Assembly (NCBI RefSeq): GCF_001650695.1
Contig: NZ_LWQS01000038.1
Span: 267,830-331,829 of the forward strand
From: Chloroflexus islandicus
GTDB taxonomy: Bacteria; Chloroflexota; Chloroflexia; Chloroflexales; Chloroflexaceae
DNA length: 64,000 bases
Direction: 5' to 3'
Position numbers and translations under genes: made by a program. The notes beneath the pieces are model-generated. The model ran no database searches. It was given only the letters and a program-made list of their open reading frames with translations, and was not told where the DNA came from. Numbering within the stretch: position 1 is the first letter of the stretch; the number at the start of each line of letters is the position of its first letter. This document shows positions 25,362 to 34,011 of the stretch, in pieces.

Positions 25362-27308
25362 ATGAAGCGTTTGATCCTCTTGTTTGCTCTGATCGGGCTG
25401 CTCGCCAGCCTGAGCGCGCCGATCACGCCGGCGCTGGCCGAGCCGTCCGCAACCTTCACCAGCCTCAACCCCGTGGTGCAGCCACTAGCGTCCGCGCCGG
25501 TGGCAGTGCGCATCAGCGGGTATGATGGCCCAGCCACCTTGCTCATCTTCGACAGCCGCGGTCGCTTCGCCGGCGCGTTTGGACTGACCATCGCCAACGG
25601 CGACGGATGGGTCGAAGTGACGCCGCGCGGCGGGTTGGGCGACCATTGGGCCGCGCTCTTCACGGCTGACGGGCGGATGGTGGCTAACGGCACCATCTAC
25701 CGGCTGGAGGCCGAAACCACCCTGCGCACCGGCGTGGCCGGTTACGACCGGCTGTACCCGACGGTGCGCCAGTTTATGGCCGCCGACCGGCTGAGCTACC
25801 GGCTCGACGGGCAACTGGTGGCCGGCTACCGCTCGCCTGACAGCCCATTGCTCTGGCTGCGCGACCATTATTACCAAAACCGTGCGTTTCGCTACTTCGA
25901 GACCGATCTGCGCTCGTTGCCGGAAGCGTTCGCCCGCGTGCAAGCGCCTGACGGCAGCCTGCCCGACTTTCTGGCCCGCCCGGAATGGAACATCGCCGCA
26001 TTTCGCACCCCGGTCGAGGCCGACGTAGAATACCTCTTCGTGCAGTTGATCTACGAAACGTGGCAAGTCACCGGCGACACGGCGTGGATGCTGCGCATGC
26101 TGCCGGCGGCGCAACGCGCCATCGACTACACGATACGCGATCCGCTGCGCTGGGAACCGGCGCTGGGTTTGGTCAAGCGCCCATTCACCATCGACACGTG
26201 GGATTACGAATACGGCCCGCCGATGATCAACCCAAACACCGGCGAACTGGGGCCGCGCCATTGGATCGACGACCAGACCAAGTGGGGCATCTTCCACGGC
26301 GACAACACCGGCTTGGCGGCGGCGCTCAATATGCTGGCGCTGATGGAAGAGGCGGCGGGGCAGGCCGATCTGGCCGCCGTGCGCCGCACCATCGCCGCTG
26401 ACCTGATGGTGCGCCTCAATGCGCTGAGTTGGAATGGTCGCTTCTACACCCACCATGTCAAACTCATTCCCTACGACGTACCCGGCGTCAACGAAGCCGA
26501 GCAACTGAGCCTCTCGAACGCGATTGCACTCAATCGCGGCGTCTTGACCGAAACGCAAGGGCGCGCGATTGTCGCCGAATACCTGCGCCGCTTGAACGAT
26601 CCGAACCGGATCGCCTTCGCCGAATGGTACAGCATCGACCCGCCCTTCCCGGCAGGCGCATTCGGCATGAATGGCCGGTTGGGCGAACGTCCGGGAGAGT
26701 ACGTTAACGGCGGCGTGATGCCGCTGGTCGGCGGCGAACTGGCCCGCGGCGCATTCCGGTACGGTTATGAAGCCTACGGCTTTAACATCGTGCAACGCTA
26801 CATTGACCTGATCGAACGCACCGGCGCGACCTACCTCTGGTATTACCCGACCGGCGGGATCGCCCCGGTAAACGAATTTTTGCCCACCGACGGCTGGGGC
26901 GCGAGCGCCATGCTCGGCGCGCTGGTTGAAGGCGCTGCCGGGATCGAAGACCGGCACATCGCCTTCAACACCGTCACCATCTCGCCGCGCTGGCCAGCCG
27001 ATCCAGTTTACGCGATCCGCGATGTTTACGCGGTGGCCCGCTACGCCGCCGGCGACGGCTATGTCGCCTATCGCTGGCAATACACGCCGGCAACAGCCAA
27101 CCAGCCGGGCCGGATCGATCTCACCGCCACCGGCAGCGGCGACAGCTTCCGCTTGCGCCTGCTCGTGCCGGCAGGAGCGACGCCGCAAACCGTGACCCTC
27201 AACGGCGCGCCGGTTCCCGTGCAGATCGAGCAGATCGGTGTTAGCCGGTACGCTGTCATCGCCGCCGCCGGGCCGGTCACCACTGTGAGCGTCACGTTAA
27301 GCCGGTAG
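25362..27308 (+). CDS. Secreted six-hairpin (alpha/alpha)6 glycosidase-like protein
   Basis: Start at ATG 25362, which opens the signal peptide MKRLILLFALIGLLASLSAP ending near ALA; 648 residues. A beta-rich N-terminal part (about 30-130) leads to a helical toroid with WLRDHYYQ, PSP-type repeats and IDDQTKWGIFHGDN, then the late TDGWGASAMLGALVEGAAGI, typical of amylo-glucosidase/debranching or rhamnosidase-like six-hairpin folds. A C-terminal beta sandwich (about 560-648) closes it. Candidate catalytic acids are the Asp in WLRDH and Glu near VEADVEYLF, unproven. Substrate unknown. It stands alone between divergent and convergent neighbours. Confidence 0.75.
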   Translation: MKRLILLFALIGLLASLSAPITPALAEPSATFTSLNPVVQPLASAPVAVRISGYDGPATLLIFDSRGRFAGAFGLTIANGDGWVEVTPRGGLGDHWAALFTADGRMVANGTIYRLEAETTLRTGVAGYDRLYPTVRQFMAADRLSYRLDGQLVAGYRSPDSPLLWLRDHYYQNRAFRYFETDLRSLPEAFARVQAPDGSLPDFLARPEWNIAAFRTPVEADVEYLFVQLIYETWQVTGDTAWMLRMLPAAQRAIDYTIRDPLRWEPALGLVKRPFTIDTWDYEYGPPMINPNTGELGPRHWIDDQTKWGIFHGDNTGLAAALNMLALMEEAAGQADLAAVRRTIAADLMVRLNALSWNGRFYTHHVKLIPYDVPGVNEAEQLSLSNAIALNRGVLTETQGRAIVAEYLRRLNDPNRIAFAEWYSIDPPFPAGAFGMNGRLGERPGEYVNGGVMPLVGGELARGAFRYGYEAYGFNIVQRYIDLIERTGATYLWYYPTGGIAPVNEFLPTDGWGASAMLGALVEGAAGIEDRHIAFNTVTISPRWPADPVYAIRDVYAVARYAAGDGYVAYRWQYTPATANQPGRIDLTATGSGDSFRLRLLVPAGATPQTVTLNGAPVPVQIEQIGVSRYAVIAAAGPVTTVSVTLSR

Positions 27309-27334
27309 TAGCGACAAATGCCGCTGTGTCTACA

Positions 27335-27363
27335 GTAGGGCCACAGCGGCGCTGTGGCCCTAC
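27335..27363. terminator. Hairpin between convergent genes
   Basis: GTAGGGCCACAGC, loop GGC, GCTGTGGCCCTAC, in the gap between the secreted glycosidase-like gene and trpB2. No T-tract, so the terminator role is tentative. Confidence 0.5.
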
Positions 27364-27384
27364 GTGGCCCTCCTGTGCCTCCCC

Positions 27385-28746
27385 TCACGCACCCACCGAC
27401 GGCAAGCCGGCCAACGCCATCGCCACCTCGGCGTCGGAATACTCGTAATCGCGCAACTTGCCAGCCTGATAATCCATATAGGCCTGCAAGTCGAAATGGC
27501 CGTGACCGCACAGATTGAACAGAATCACCTCGCTCTTACCCTCCTCCTTGCAGCGGAGCGCCTCGCGGATCACGCCGGCGATGGCGTGATTGGCTTCAGG
27601 CGCGGGCAAGATGCCTTCAAGGCGGGCAAATTGCACGCCGGCGGCAAAGGTTTCGAGCTGCTGGATGGCAATCGCCTCAATCACACCCAACTCTAGCAGA
27701 TGGCTGACGAGCGGGGCCATGCCGTGGTAGCGCAGACCGCCGGCGTGAATGCCGGGAGGCACGAAGGTGCTGCCAAGGGTGTGCATCTTGACCAGCGGGG
27801 TCAGGTGGGCCGTATCACCGTAATCGTAGGCATACTTGCCCTTGGTCAGCGACGGGCAAGCCGCCGGCTCGACCGCCACCACCCGCAGCGGACGCTCGCC
27901 GCGCAGCTTCGCGCCGATGAACGGGAAGGCAATGCCGGCGAAGTTCGAGCCGCCGCCGGTGCATCCCACCACCACATCAGGATAATCGCCGGCCATCTCC
28001 ATCTGGATCATCGCCTCTTGGCCGATTACCGTCTGGTGGAGGAGGACGTGATTGAGCACGCTGCCGAGCGCGTAGCGGGTATCATCGCGCTGGGCCGCCA
28101 CTTCCACCGCCTCAGAGATCGCGATGCCAAGGCTGCCGGTGCTATCGGGATGTTCGGCCAAAATCGCGCGGCCCGACGCCGTCTCGGTACTGGGGCTTGC
28201 AATCACCCGCGCGCCGTAAGTCTCCATCAGCGCCCGGCGATAGGGCTTCTGGTTGTAGCTGACTTTGACCATAAACACCTCGACCTCAAGGCCGAAGAGC
28301 GCGCCGGCGAAGGCGAGCGACGATCCCCACTGGCCAGCGCCGGTTTCGGTCACGAGCCGGCGCACACCTTCGATCTTGTTGTAGTAGGCCTGCGCGACTG
28401 CCGTATTCGGCTTATGGCTGCCGGCTGGGCTGACACCCTCGTACTTGTAGTAAATGCGGGCCGGCGTATCGAGCGCGCGCTCAAGCCGGCGGGCGCGGAA
28501 GAGGGGCGTTGGCCGCCACTGCCGGTAAATCGCGCGTACCTCATCGGGAATCGGGATCGTGCGCTCGGTGCTGACCTCTTGCTTGATCAGCTCCATCGGG
28601 AAGAGCGGCGCGAGATCGGCAGGGCCGATCGGCTGGCCAGTCGCCGGATGCAACGGCGGCGGCGGCAGAGAAGGCAGATCGGCGGCGATGTTGTACCACG
28701 ACTCCGGCAGGCGGTCTTCGCTGAGCAGATACTTAACCGTTTCCAC
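27385..28746 (-). CDS. trpB2: Tryptophan synthase beta chain, TrpB2 type
   Basis: GTG 28746 with GAGGAGGG at 28751-28758 is the start; the frame stays open further upstream only through the leader. 453 residues, the longer TrpB2 class (usual TrpB ~400). Combines indole and serine to tryptophan using PLP. The PLP lysine is K112 in [20 protein letters not shown] binds the phosphate; [13 protein letters not shown] and [14 protein letters not shown] are typical. TrpB2 proteins often lack a tight TrpA partner and may salvage free indole; no trpA is nearby. Expression is under the Trp T-box just upstream. Confidence 0.96.
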   Translation of the reverse strand: METVKYLLSEDRLPESWYNIAADLPSLPPPPLHPATGQPIGPADLAPLFPMELIKQEVSTERTIPIPDEVRAIYRQWRPTPLFRARRLERALDTPARIYYKYEGVSPAGSHKPNTAVAQAYYNKIEGVRRLVTETGAGQWGSSLAFAGALFGLEVEVFMVKVSYNQKPYRRALMETYGARVIASPSTETASGRAILAEHPDSTGSLGIAISEAVEVAAQRDDTRYALGSVLNHVLLHQTVIGQEAMIQMEMAGDYPDVVVGCTGGGSNFAGIAFPFIGAKLRGERPLRVVAVEPAACPSLTKGKYAYDYGDTAHLTPLVKMHTLGSTFVPPGIHAGGLRYHGMAPLVSHLLELGVIEAIAIQQLETFAAGVQFARLEGILPAPEANHAIAGVIREALRCKEEGKSEVILFNLCGHGHFDLQAYMDYQAGKLRDYEYSDAEVAMALAGLPSVGA

Positions 28747-28773
28747 AGAACCCTCCTCGCAGCAAGAAACCAA

Positions 28774-29070
28774 CAAAAAAACTCTCGACCAAATTGGTCG
28801 AGAGACGGGGAAACCGCGGTGCCACTCTCGTTCGCCGCTGCTCGCGCAAACGGCGCACTCTACAGGTGCTGCCGGCTCAGCCGTTCCACACCTAGCGCCC
28901 TGATAACGGTGGCGTCTCCGGCAACGGCTACTGCGGGGCCAACCCGGTTCGCCGCGCGACTCACAGGCCCATTCACAAGCGCCGAACTCGCCGATCTCGC
29001 ACCACCACCGGCTCGCTGGACTGTCGCCACGCTTGCTACTCTTCCTGATCAACGTCAGCTATTTGAATGT
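28774..29070 (-). promoter_or_regulatory. Tryptophan-specific T-box leader of trpB2
   Basis: Minus strand reading: a Stem I start with GATCAGGAAGAGTAG (about 29052-29036), a distal region CAGCGAGCCGGTGGTGGTGC, a specifier context GTGAATGGGCC with TGG (Trp) at 28971-28969, the T-box AGTGGCACCGCGG (28826-28814), then the terminator. In the known mechanism uncharged tRNA-Trp pairs with the TGG and with the T-box bulge, stabilising the antiterminator. The class is established for Firmicutes and reported in some Chloroflexi; assignment to Trp is from the specifier and the downstream gene. Confidence 0.9.
28775..28804 (-). terminator. T-box attenuator terminator
   Basis: On the minus strand CTCTCGACC, 5-nt loop, GGTCGAGAG is followed by seven T (28781-28775). 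It lies between the T-box motif and the trpB2 ribosome site, as expected for transcription attenuation. Confidence 0.93.
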
Positions 29071-29076
29071 GACGGC

Positions 29077-29105
29077 AGTATACCATTCCCGGCGGCGAGT
29101 GTCAA
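29077..29105 (-). promoter_or_regulatory. Promoter of the T-box-trpB2 unit
   Basis: On the minus strand TTGACA (29105-29100), a 17-base spacer and TATACT (29082-29077). The transcript would begin near 29070, just upstream of Stem I. Confidence 0.85.
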
Positions 29106-29176
29106 TGCAGGATGGTTGCACCGCAGCGGGTGCAGAGGCTTAACGGTTTGGCCATGTTCATCAGCCGCGCGACTGC

Positions 29177-29182
29177 TATAAT
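29177..29182 (+). promoter_or_regulatory. Extended -10 element (TGC TATAAT)
   Basis: Perfect TATAAT with TGC directly before it, 43 bases upstream of the YbjN-like gene. The same CTGCTATAATGAAAG word occurs at 52242, before the DtxR-like gene. Confidence 0.6.
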
Positions 29183-29219
29183 GAAAGCGTCATCAGCCAT
29201 TCGCAGAAAGGGAACATCA

Positions 29220-29648
29220 ATGTCAACAGCCGGCAGCGCGCCCGATGAGCTGGTCTATCCCAACCAGATCAGCAAAGAGTGGTTATTCGACCTCTACAAC
29301 AACGCTTATTTTGAGGTTGAACGCGATAGCGACGGCGACGTGTGCATCCGGCAAGGCTTTCGCATCTGGGCCTTCCCAATCCGCGAAGGCGAACAGATCC
29401 GGTTTATGAGCCAGTTTCGGGCTAGTCCGGCGCATGATCTGGCCGACCGGCTGCTATACGTTAACCGTGTCAACGACGAGCTGCACATCGTGCGCGCCTA
29501 TGTCGATCGCGACGGCGACATCGGTTTTGACGGCTATCTGGTTGTATCGGGTGGAGTCACCCGGCGCAACATCATCTTTGCCACCCGCACCTTCATTGAT
29601 CACGTGCGGGCCGCATTGGCGAAAGACGAGACGGATGTGATTGCGTAA
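29220..29648 (+). CDS. YbjN domain-containing protein
   Basis: Start at ATG 29220 with AAAGGGA upstream; 142 residues. The fold resembles YbjN/type III secretion chaperone-like proteins: YPNQISKEWLFDLYNNAYFEVERDSDGDVCIRQG followed by FPIREGEQIRFMSQFR and repeated acidic turns (DRDGDIGFDG). No catalytic residues are evident, so it is probably a protein-binding domain. Monocistronic, with its own promoter; repeats follow downstream. Confidence 0.7.
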   Translation: MSTAGSAPDELVYPNQISKEWLFDLYNNAYFEVERDSDGDVCIRQGFRIWAFPIREGEQIRFMSQFRASPAHDLADRLLYVNRVNDELHIVRAYVDRDGDIGFDGYLVVSGGVTRRNIIFATRTFIDHVRAALAKDETDVIA

Positions 29649-30340
29649 GCTCCCATGTTCTCCCCTTAAGGGGCAGACAGAACCTCTCATCCGGCACCCG
29701 GCCCTGATGGGCCGGGCTATTCATACGCAGCCCGCTGCGCGGGTTGCTGGCCCACAAGCCCCACTCTCCCACCTGACAGCGGGGTCAAGGGCAGACAGAA
29801 CATTTAATCGAGCACAACGTTGATAGCTGTGTGATGCCTCAACACTGGGCACTTCGCTCCCCTCTCCCGCGCCAGTGGGAGCGGGGCTGGAGTGAGGGTA
29901 CCCCAGCACCCGCATTCCTTCTGTCATTGCGAGGGAGGGGCGGCCCGCAACCACGCTGGGGCCGCCCGACCGAAGCAATCTCCCGCTTTGCCGCAACGGG
30001 TTCACTCCGTGCTCGTGGGGGATTGCTTCGCCGCGCGCGGGCAGAGCGGTGCGCTGCCCCTGCGCTTGGCTCGCAATGACAATGGGCGAGCGAGGGGACA
30101 ACCCGCTCCCCAGCCTTCCCCCAGCAAGGTTCACGGGCGGAGAGAACCTCTGATCCGGAACCCGGCCCTAATGGGCCGGGCTATCCTTACGAAGTCCGCT
30201 GCGCGGGTTGCTGGCCCTCACCCTTAGCCCACTCTCCTACCTGACGGCGGGATCAAGAGCGAGCTGACAACCCCTGCCGTGACCGCTGAATGTTGCGTCT
30301 ATGGAATGTACACCGAATCCACAGCGTGCCGATTGAATTT
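29649..30340. repeat. Repeat-rich gap, first part
   Basis: No gene. Partial copies of the 168-bp module repeat at about 29655-29895 (CCCGGCCCTGATGGGCCGGG, GCCCGCTGCGCGGG, CTCTCCCGCGCCAGTGGGAG) and about 30120-30260. Between them, about 29920-30085, lies the third CATTGCGAGGG ... GAAGCAATCTCCC pair, in both orientations. Confidence 0.75.
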
Positions 30341-30496
30341 GAAATTCAGGTTAGTCATGGGTTGGATCATATTCGCATGAATCAACAACGGCCACCTGTC
30401 GTAGGCGGCCGGAGAGAGGGGGAGTGAGGGCGGTGTGTAGATTGGGAGTTTTTTTGTCTTGCGGCGACCACCGCAAATCGCTTCGCTTGACGGTAT

Positions 30497-30610
30497 GCAC
30501 TATAGCAATCTTAGATTAGCCGCAGATTAATCGAATATTAGATGCGTGTTAACGTCTCGCCAAGCACGGTGAACCACACATGTTATCCACAATTCCACCA
30601 GTTATCCACA
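30497..30610. promoter_or_regulatory. DnaA-box pair next to an AT-rich segment
   Basis: Two perfect TTATCCACA boxes at 30583-30591 and 30602-30610, both on the plus strand and 19 bases apart, with a weak TTCCACC between. Just upstream (about 30497-30545) is AT-rich DNA with repeated AGATTA words (TTAGATTAG, AGATTAATCG, ATATTAGAT). This is origin-like; a DnaA-controlled promoter for crtI is an alternative. Confidence 0.6.
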
Positions 30611-30690
30611 ATTTGTACGCTAAGCCGTTGCGGATGGGGAGGAGAGAGTAGAGAGACAGGTTGCCTAGCGAACCCCGCTGCAATCTCAGC

Positions 30691-30719
30691 GTGACCAGCT
30701 TAGAAAAGCGGTGTATACT
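30691..30719 (+). promoter_or_regulatory. Promoter of crtI-type gene
   Basis: GTGACC (30691-30696), 17-base spacer, TATACT (30714-30719), about 45 bases upstream of the start codon. Confidence 0.5.
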
Positions 30720-30764
30720 CAAACAGGAGGTCTCTGCACAGGAACGTAGATAGAGGAGTAGAGC

Positions 30765-32279
30765 GTGTCACAACGGATTGTGATTGTCGGCGCCGGGCCG
30801 GGCGGATTAGCGACCGCTATCCGGCTGGCCGGGCGCGGGTATCAGGTAGAAATCTTTGAAGCGGTTGATCGTCCGGGCGGACGGATGCGTGGCTTCTCGC
30901 TCGGCGATTATCATTTTGACACCGGGCCGACCATCTTGCAAGTGCCGCGGGTCTACGACGAACTGTTCAGCAGCGCTGGGTTGCGCTTTAGCGATTATGT
31001 GACGCTCGTGCGGCTCGATCCAAACACGCGGATCCGGTTTTGGGATGGCGAATACCTTGATCTCACCTCAAACACCGCCGCCTTCAAAGCGCAACTAGCC
31101 CGCTTTGATCCTGCCTTGCCCGCCGAATTCGAGCGGTGGTACATCGAGCATATCCGCAAGAACGTGGTTGGCTACGAACCATACCTCGGCACGCCGGTGC
31201 GGACGCCGCTCGGCTACCTTAAGCCGCGCGAAGTGGCGGCGGCGCTGGCCTTCCGGCCTTGGGAAAGCCTCTACGACCACTTCAAGCGCTTCTTCCGCGA
31301 CGAGCGGGTGGTGTACGCACTGTCGTACCAAGCGAAATACCTTGGCATGCACCCCACGGCCTGTTCGAGCGTCTTTAGCCTTGTCACCTTCCTCGAATTC
31401 GCCGAAGGCATCTGGCACCCGATCGGCGGCTTCCGGGCGCTGGCGGCGGGGTTGGCCAAAGCGGCGACCGATCTTGGCGTGACGATTCATTACAACCGCC
31501 CTGTCAAGCAAGTGATGGTCGAAGGCGGCGCCGCGACCGGCATCGAGCTGGCCGATGGAGAGCGGGTGCGCGCGGACGCGGTGGTGGTCAACGCTGACTT
31601 TGGCCACGCGCTGACGCATATCATCCCGCCGCATGCGCGAGGCAAGTACACCGATCAAAAACTGAACTCAATGGAGTTCTCGTGCTCGACCTTTATGCTC
31701 TATTTGGGGGTCAACCGGCGCTGGGACGATCTGCCGCACCATCAGCTCTACCTGTCATCAAGCATTCGCCGCAACGACCCGCTCTGGGCTAAGAGCGCGG
31801 TGCTTGATGAAGACGACCCATCATTCTACGTCTGCAACCCAACGATCGTCGATCCAGCCAACGCACCTCCCGGCCACAGCACGCTGTTTGTGTTGGTGCC
31901 GGTGCCTAATTTGCGCTACCCGGTTGATTGGCCGGCGGTCGAGCAGCGCTACCGCGACCTGATCATTCGCCAGATGGCCAAACTCGGTTTTGAAGATGTC
32001 GAACGCCACATCGTGGTTGAGCGGCGTTACACCGCCGAGACGTGGCGCGACGAGCACCACACCTACCTTGGCGCAGTCTTCAACCTGATCCACAGTTGGA
32101 GCCAGCTCGGCCCGTTCCGGCCCCACATCCGGCACGACGGCGCGCGCAACCTCTACTGGATCGGCGGCGCCGTGCATCCGGGCAGCGGGTTGATGACGAT
32201 TTTAGAGGCGGCCAAGAGTGCGGTGCATTTCATTAGCGAAGACGTGCCTTTGGCGCAACCAGCGCCAGTCGGACGGTAA
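30765..32279 (+). CDS. Phytoene desaturase-family (CrtI-type) oxidoreductase
   Basis: GTG start with GAGGAG at 30753-30758; 504 residues. FAD-binding GAGPGGL near residue 8 and the RPGGRMRGFSLGDYHFDTGPTIL start are typical of CrtI. The C-terminal FAD motif is GGAVHPGSGLMTILEAAKSA. It likely introduces double bonds in a carotenoid precursor at the membrane; related CrtN/CrtO/CrtD enzymes share the fold and cannot be excluded. In phototrophic Chloroflexales carotenoids protect the chlorosome and membranes. It stands alone here; no crtB lies next to it. Confidence 0.85.
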   Translation: MSQRIVIVGAGPGGLATAIRLAGRGYQVEIFEAVDRPGGRMRGFSLGDYHFDTGPTILQVPRVYDELFSSAGLRFSDYVTLVRLDPNTRIRFWDGEYLDLTSNTAAFKAQLARFDPALPAEFERWYIEHIRKNVVGYEPYLGTPVRTPLGYLKPREVAAALAFRPWESLYDHFKRFFRDERVVYALSYQAKYLGMHPTACSSVFSLVTFLEFAEGIWHPIGGFRALAAGLAKAATDLGVTIHYNRPVKQVMVEGGAATGIELADGERVRADAVVVNADFGHALTHIIPPHARGKYTDQKLNSMEFSCSTFMLYLGVNRRWDDLPHHQLYLSSSIRRNDPLWAKSAVLDEDDPSFYVCNPTIVDPANAPPGHSTLFVLVPVPNLRYPVDWPAVEQRYRDLIIRQMAKLGFEDVERHIVVERRYTAETWRDEHHTYLGAVFNLIHSWSQLGPFRPHIRHDGARNLYWIGGAVHPGSGLMTILEAAKSAVHFISEDVPLAQPAPVGR

Positions 32280-32287
32280 GGTCAATC

Positions 32288-32315
32288 GGCGGGCCGCACG
32301 GCGGTGCGGCCCGCC
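32288..32315. terminator. Hairpin between crtI-type gene and cheW
   Basis: GGCGGGCCGCAC, loop GGCG, GTGCGGCCCGCC between convergent genes; no T-tract. Confidence 0.55.
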
Positions 32316-32323
32316 CAGTCGCA

Positions 32324-32776
32324 TCAATCACGCGCACTGCCGTGAGCCAACGCAAACAGCTCATCGACATCCAACAACAGGGCCGGCTGCGGCAAATCGC
32401 GCACCACACCGCATGAGATACCATCGATGTGATCGAGCGGCGCGAGACCATCGGGGCCAACCCGGTGCAAACTGATCACCTCATCAACCAGCAAACCAAT
32501 CTCCGGCGGTTGGTCGATATCCGGCGCAGCGAGCAGAATATGGCTATCGAGCGCATAGCCGGGCGGCTCGCCGAGCAGCGAACGGCCATCGATCACCGGC
32601 ACCGTCGCACCGTGGAGCGTCACAATGCCGCAGACCACCAGCGGAGCATCACCGGGAGGCGCTAACTCGCTCAGACGCGACGTATGCACCACGGTCTGCA
32701 TCGGCAAAGCCACAAACCGGCTGCCAATGCGACAGACAACCACCATCGCGGTGGGGGGCGGTTTCAACAGGCTCAT
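32324..32776 (-). CDS. CheW-like coupling protein
   Basis: ATG 32776 with AGGAGG 5 bases upstream is preferred over a further ATG at 32854; 150 residues. One CheW domain: VVCRIGSRFVALPMQTVVHTSRL, the VVCGIVTLHGATVPVIDGRSLLG core and a LLVDEVISLHRV strand, ending with a short helical tail. It would couple a chemoreceptor to CheA. It is an orphan with no che genes nearby; control of gliding or pili is possible. Confidence 0.85.
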   Translation of the reverse strand: MSLLKPPPTAMVVVCRIGSRFVALPMQTVVHTSRLSELAPPGDAPLVVCGIVTLHGATVPVIDGRSLLGEPPGYALDSHILLAAPDIDQPPEIGLLVDEVISLHRVGPDGLAPLDHIDGISCGVVRDLPQPALLLDVDELFALAHGSARD

Positions 32777-33037
32777 AGAGACCTCCTCATCGGGTAGCGG
32801 TACTGGTTGAGGATCGCTACAAACACCCAAAAGAGCGCCAATAGGTTGGGGCATCTGCGGTTGCGCTCTGCGGACAGAACTGTATGCCTCACTCTGCGCC
32901 CGGCAAGCGGACGAAGAAACGATACGATCATTGCCAACATCGATCGCGGCTAGGGCAAACGCGACTCAAGCTCGCTCGATTTATTCATACTGTACCGTGG
33001 AGAACAGCAGCGCAGAGTTACAATCGGGCAACGCGCG

Positions 33038-33820
33038 ATGAACGTTAAACCTTTCCAGACGGTCTATATCGGGTTGGATTTAGCGTGGTCGGAACGCAAT
33101 CCAAGCGGGTTAGCCGTGTGTACCGGTACGCCAGCCGGAGCGCGGCTCGTGCAACCGCCCAGCCGTCTGGTGACGAACGAAGCCATCGTGCAAGCCATTC
33201 GCACCGCCATCGGCGATGCGCCGGCTATCGTTGCGATCGACGCGCCATTGATCGTCCCTAACGAGACCGGACGCCGGGAAGCTGAAGCGGAACTAGCCGC
33301 TGCATTCCGGCGGTACGATGCCGGCCCGCACCCGGCCAACCGGCGCTTGTTGCGCCGCTACGGCGGGGTGCGCGGCGAGGCGCTATTGGCCATGTTAGCT
33401 GCGGATGGGTTTGGCTACGTGCCGGCCATCGAAGCCAGTATGAACGGGAGGTTCATCATCGAAGTCTTTCCCCACCCAGCAACGGTGGTCTTATTTCGCT
33501 TGCCACATATCTTGCGCTACAAAGCACGGCCCGGCCGCGAGCTAGCCGAGCGCCGGCGCGAACTGGGCCGCTACCTGCGTTTGTTGCGTGGATTATCCAG
33601 CGGTGATCCGCCTCTGCTTGGCAGTGATGACCTCTGGAAGGGCAGAGACCTCGACCAACTTGGCCCGAGCGCGCTGAAGGCGATTGAAGACGAAGCCGAT
33701 GCGTTGCTCTGCGCGTACATTGCCCTCTACGGCCAGCGTTGGGGCACGGCGCGCTGCCGCAGCTTCGGCACGGCGGAGGGTGGGGCGATTTTTACGCCGT
33801 ATTGGGCAGAGCAAGCCTAA
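33038..33820 (+). CDS. DUF429 protein (RNase H-like fold predicted)
   Basis: 260 residues. Acidic residues sit at family positions: YIGLDLAWSERN (Asp near 12), VAIDAPLIVPN (Asp near 64) and IEDEADALLCAYIALY near the C-terminus. The family has a predicted RNase H-like nuclease fold, without established substrate. FIIEVFPHPATVVLF is also typical. No operon partner: CheW is convergent and a palindromic repeat follows. Confidence 0.75.
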   Translation: MNVKPFQTVYIGLDLAWSERNPSGLAVCTGTPAGARLVQPPSRLVTNEAIVQAIRTAIGDAPAIVAIDAPLIVPNETGRREAEAELAAAFRRYDAGPHPANRRLLRRYGGVRGEALLAMLAADGFGYVPAIEASMNGRFIIEVFPHPATVVLFRLPHILRYKARPGRELAERRRELGRYLRLLRGLSSGDPPLLGSDDLWKGRDLDQLGPSALKAIEDEADALLCAYIALYGQRWGTARCRSFGTAEGGAIFTPYWAEQA

Positions 33821-33833
33821 CCTCAGCGCACTA

Positions 33834-33864
33834 TGGAATGCGGCAGTATAACTGCCGCATTCCA
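33834..33864. repeat. 31-nt palindromic repeat, variant copy 5
   Basis: Arms TGGAATGCGGCAGTT-like and AACTGCCGCATTCCA around AT; compensatory change G-to-A and C-to-T in both arms relative to copies at 873, 14834 and 15019 keeps the stem intact. It sits 14 bases after the DUF429 stop. Confidence 0.85.
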
Positions 33865-34008
33865 TATTTTCCAAAAACATCGATACGGGTGCAGGATTCT
33901 GCACGCCGGAGCGATTGCAGCGCTACTTCCCGCATAGTATGCTAGAACCCAACAGCCCACAAAGAGCTGGGTCGCCGGCAACGAAGCTGAAACCGGGGAA
34001 GGAAGCAC
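33865..34008. other. Gap without gene
   Basis: Between the variant palindrome and the CPBP gene. I see no promoter of quality or hairpin other than the palindrome. Confidence 0.4.
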
Positions 34009-34011
34009 GTG

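Noticed and set aside
25485..27188. Minus-strand ORF of 567 codons opposite the secreted glycosidase-like gene
   Set aside because: Antisense shadow; His/Gln/Arg-rich and without a family motif.
28747..29052. Upstream extension of the trpB2 frame
   Set aside because: It runs through the T-box and terminator; GTG 28746 has the ribosome site.
27700..29181. Plus-strand ORF of 493 codons opposite trpB2
   Set aside because: Shadow of trpB2 and the T-box leader; no recognisable domain, low-complexity composition from GC bias.
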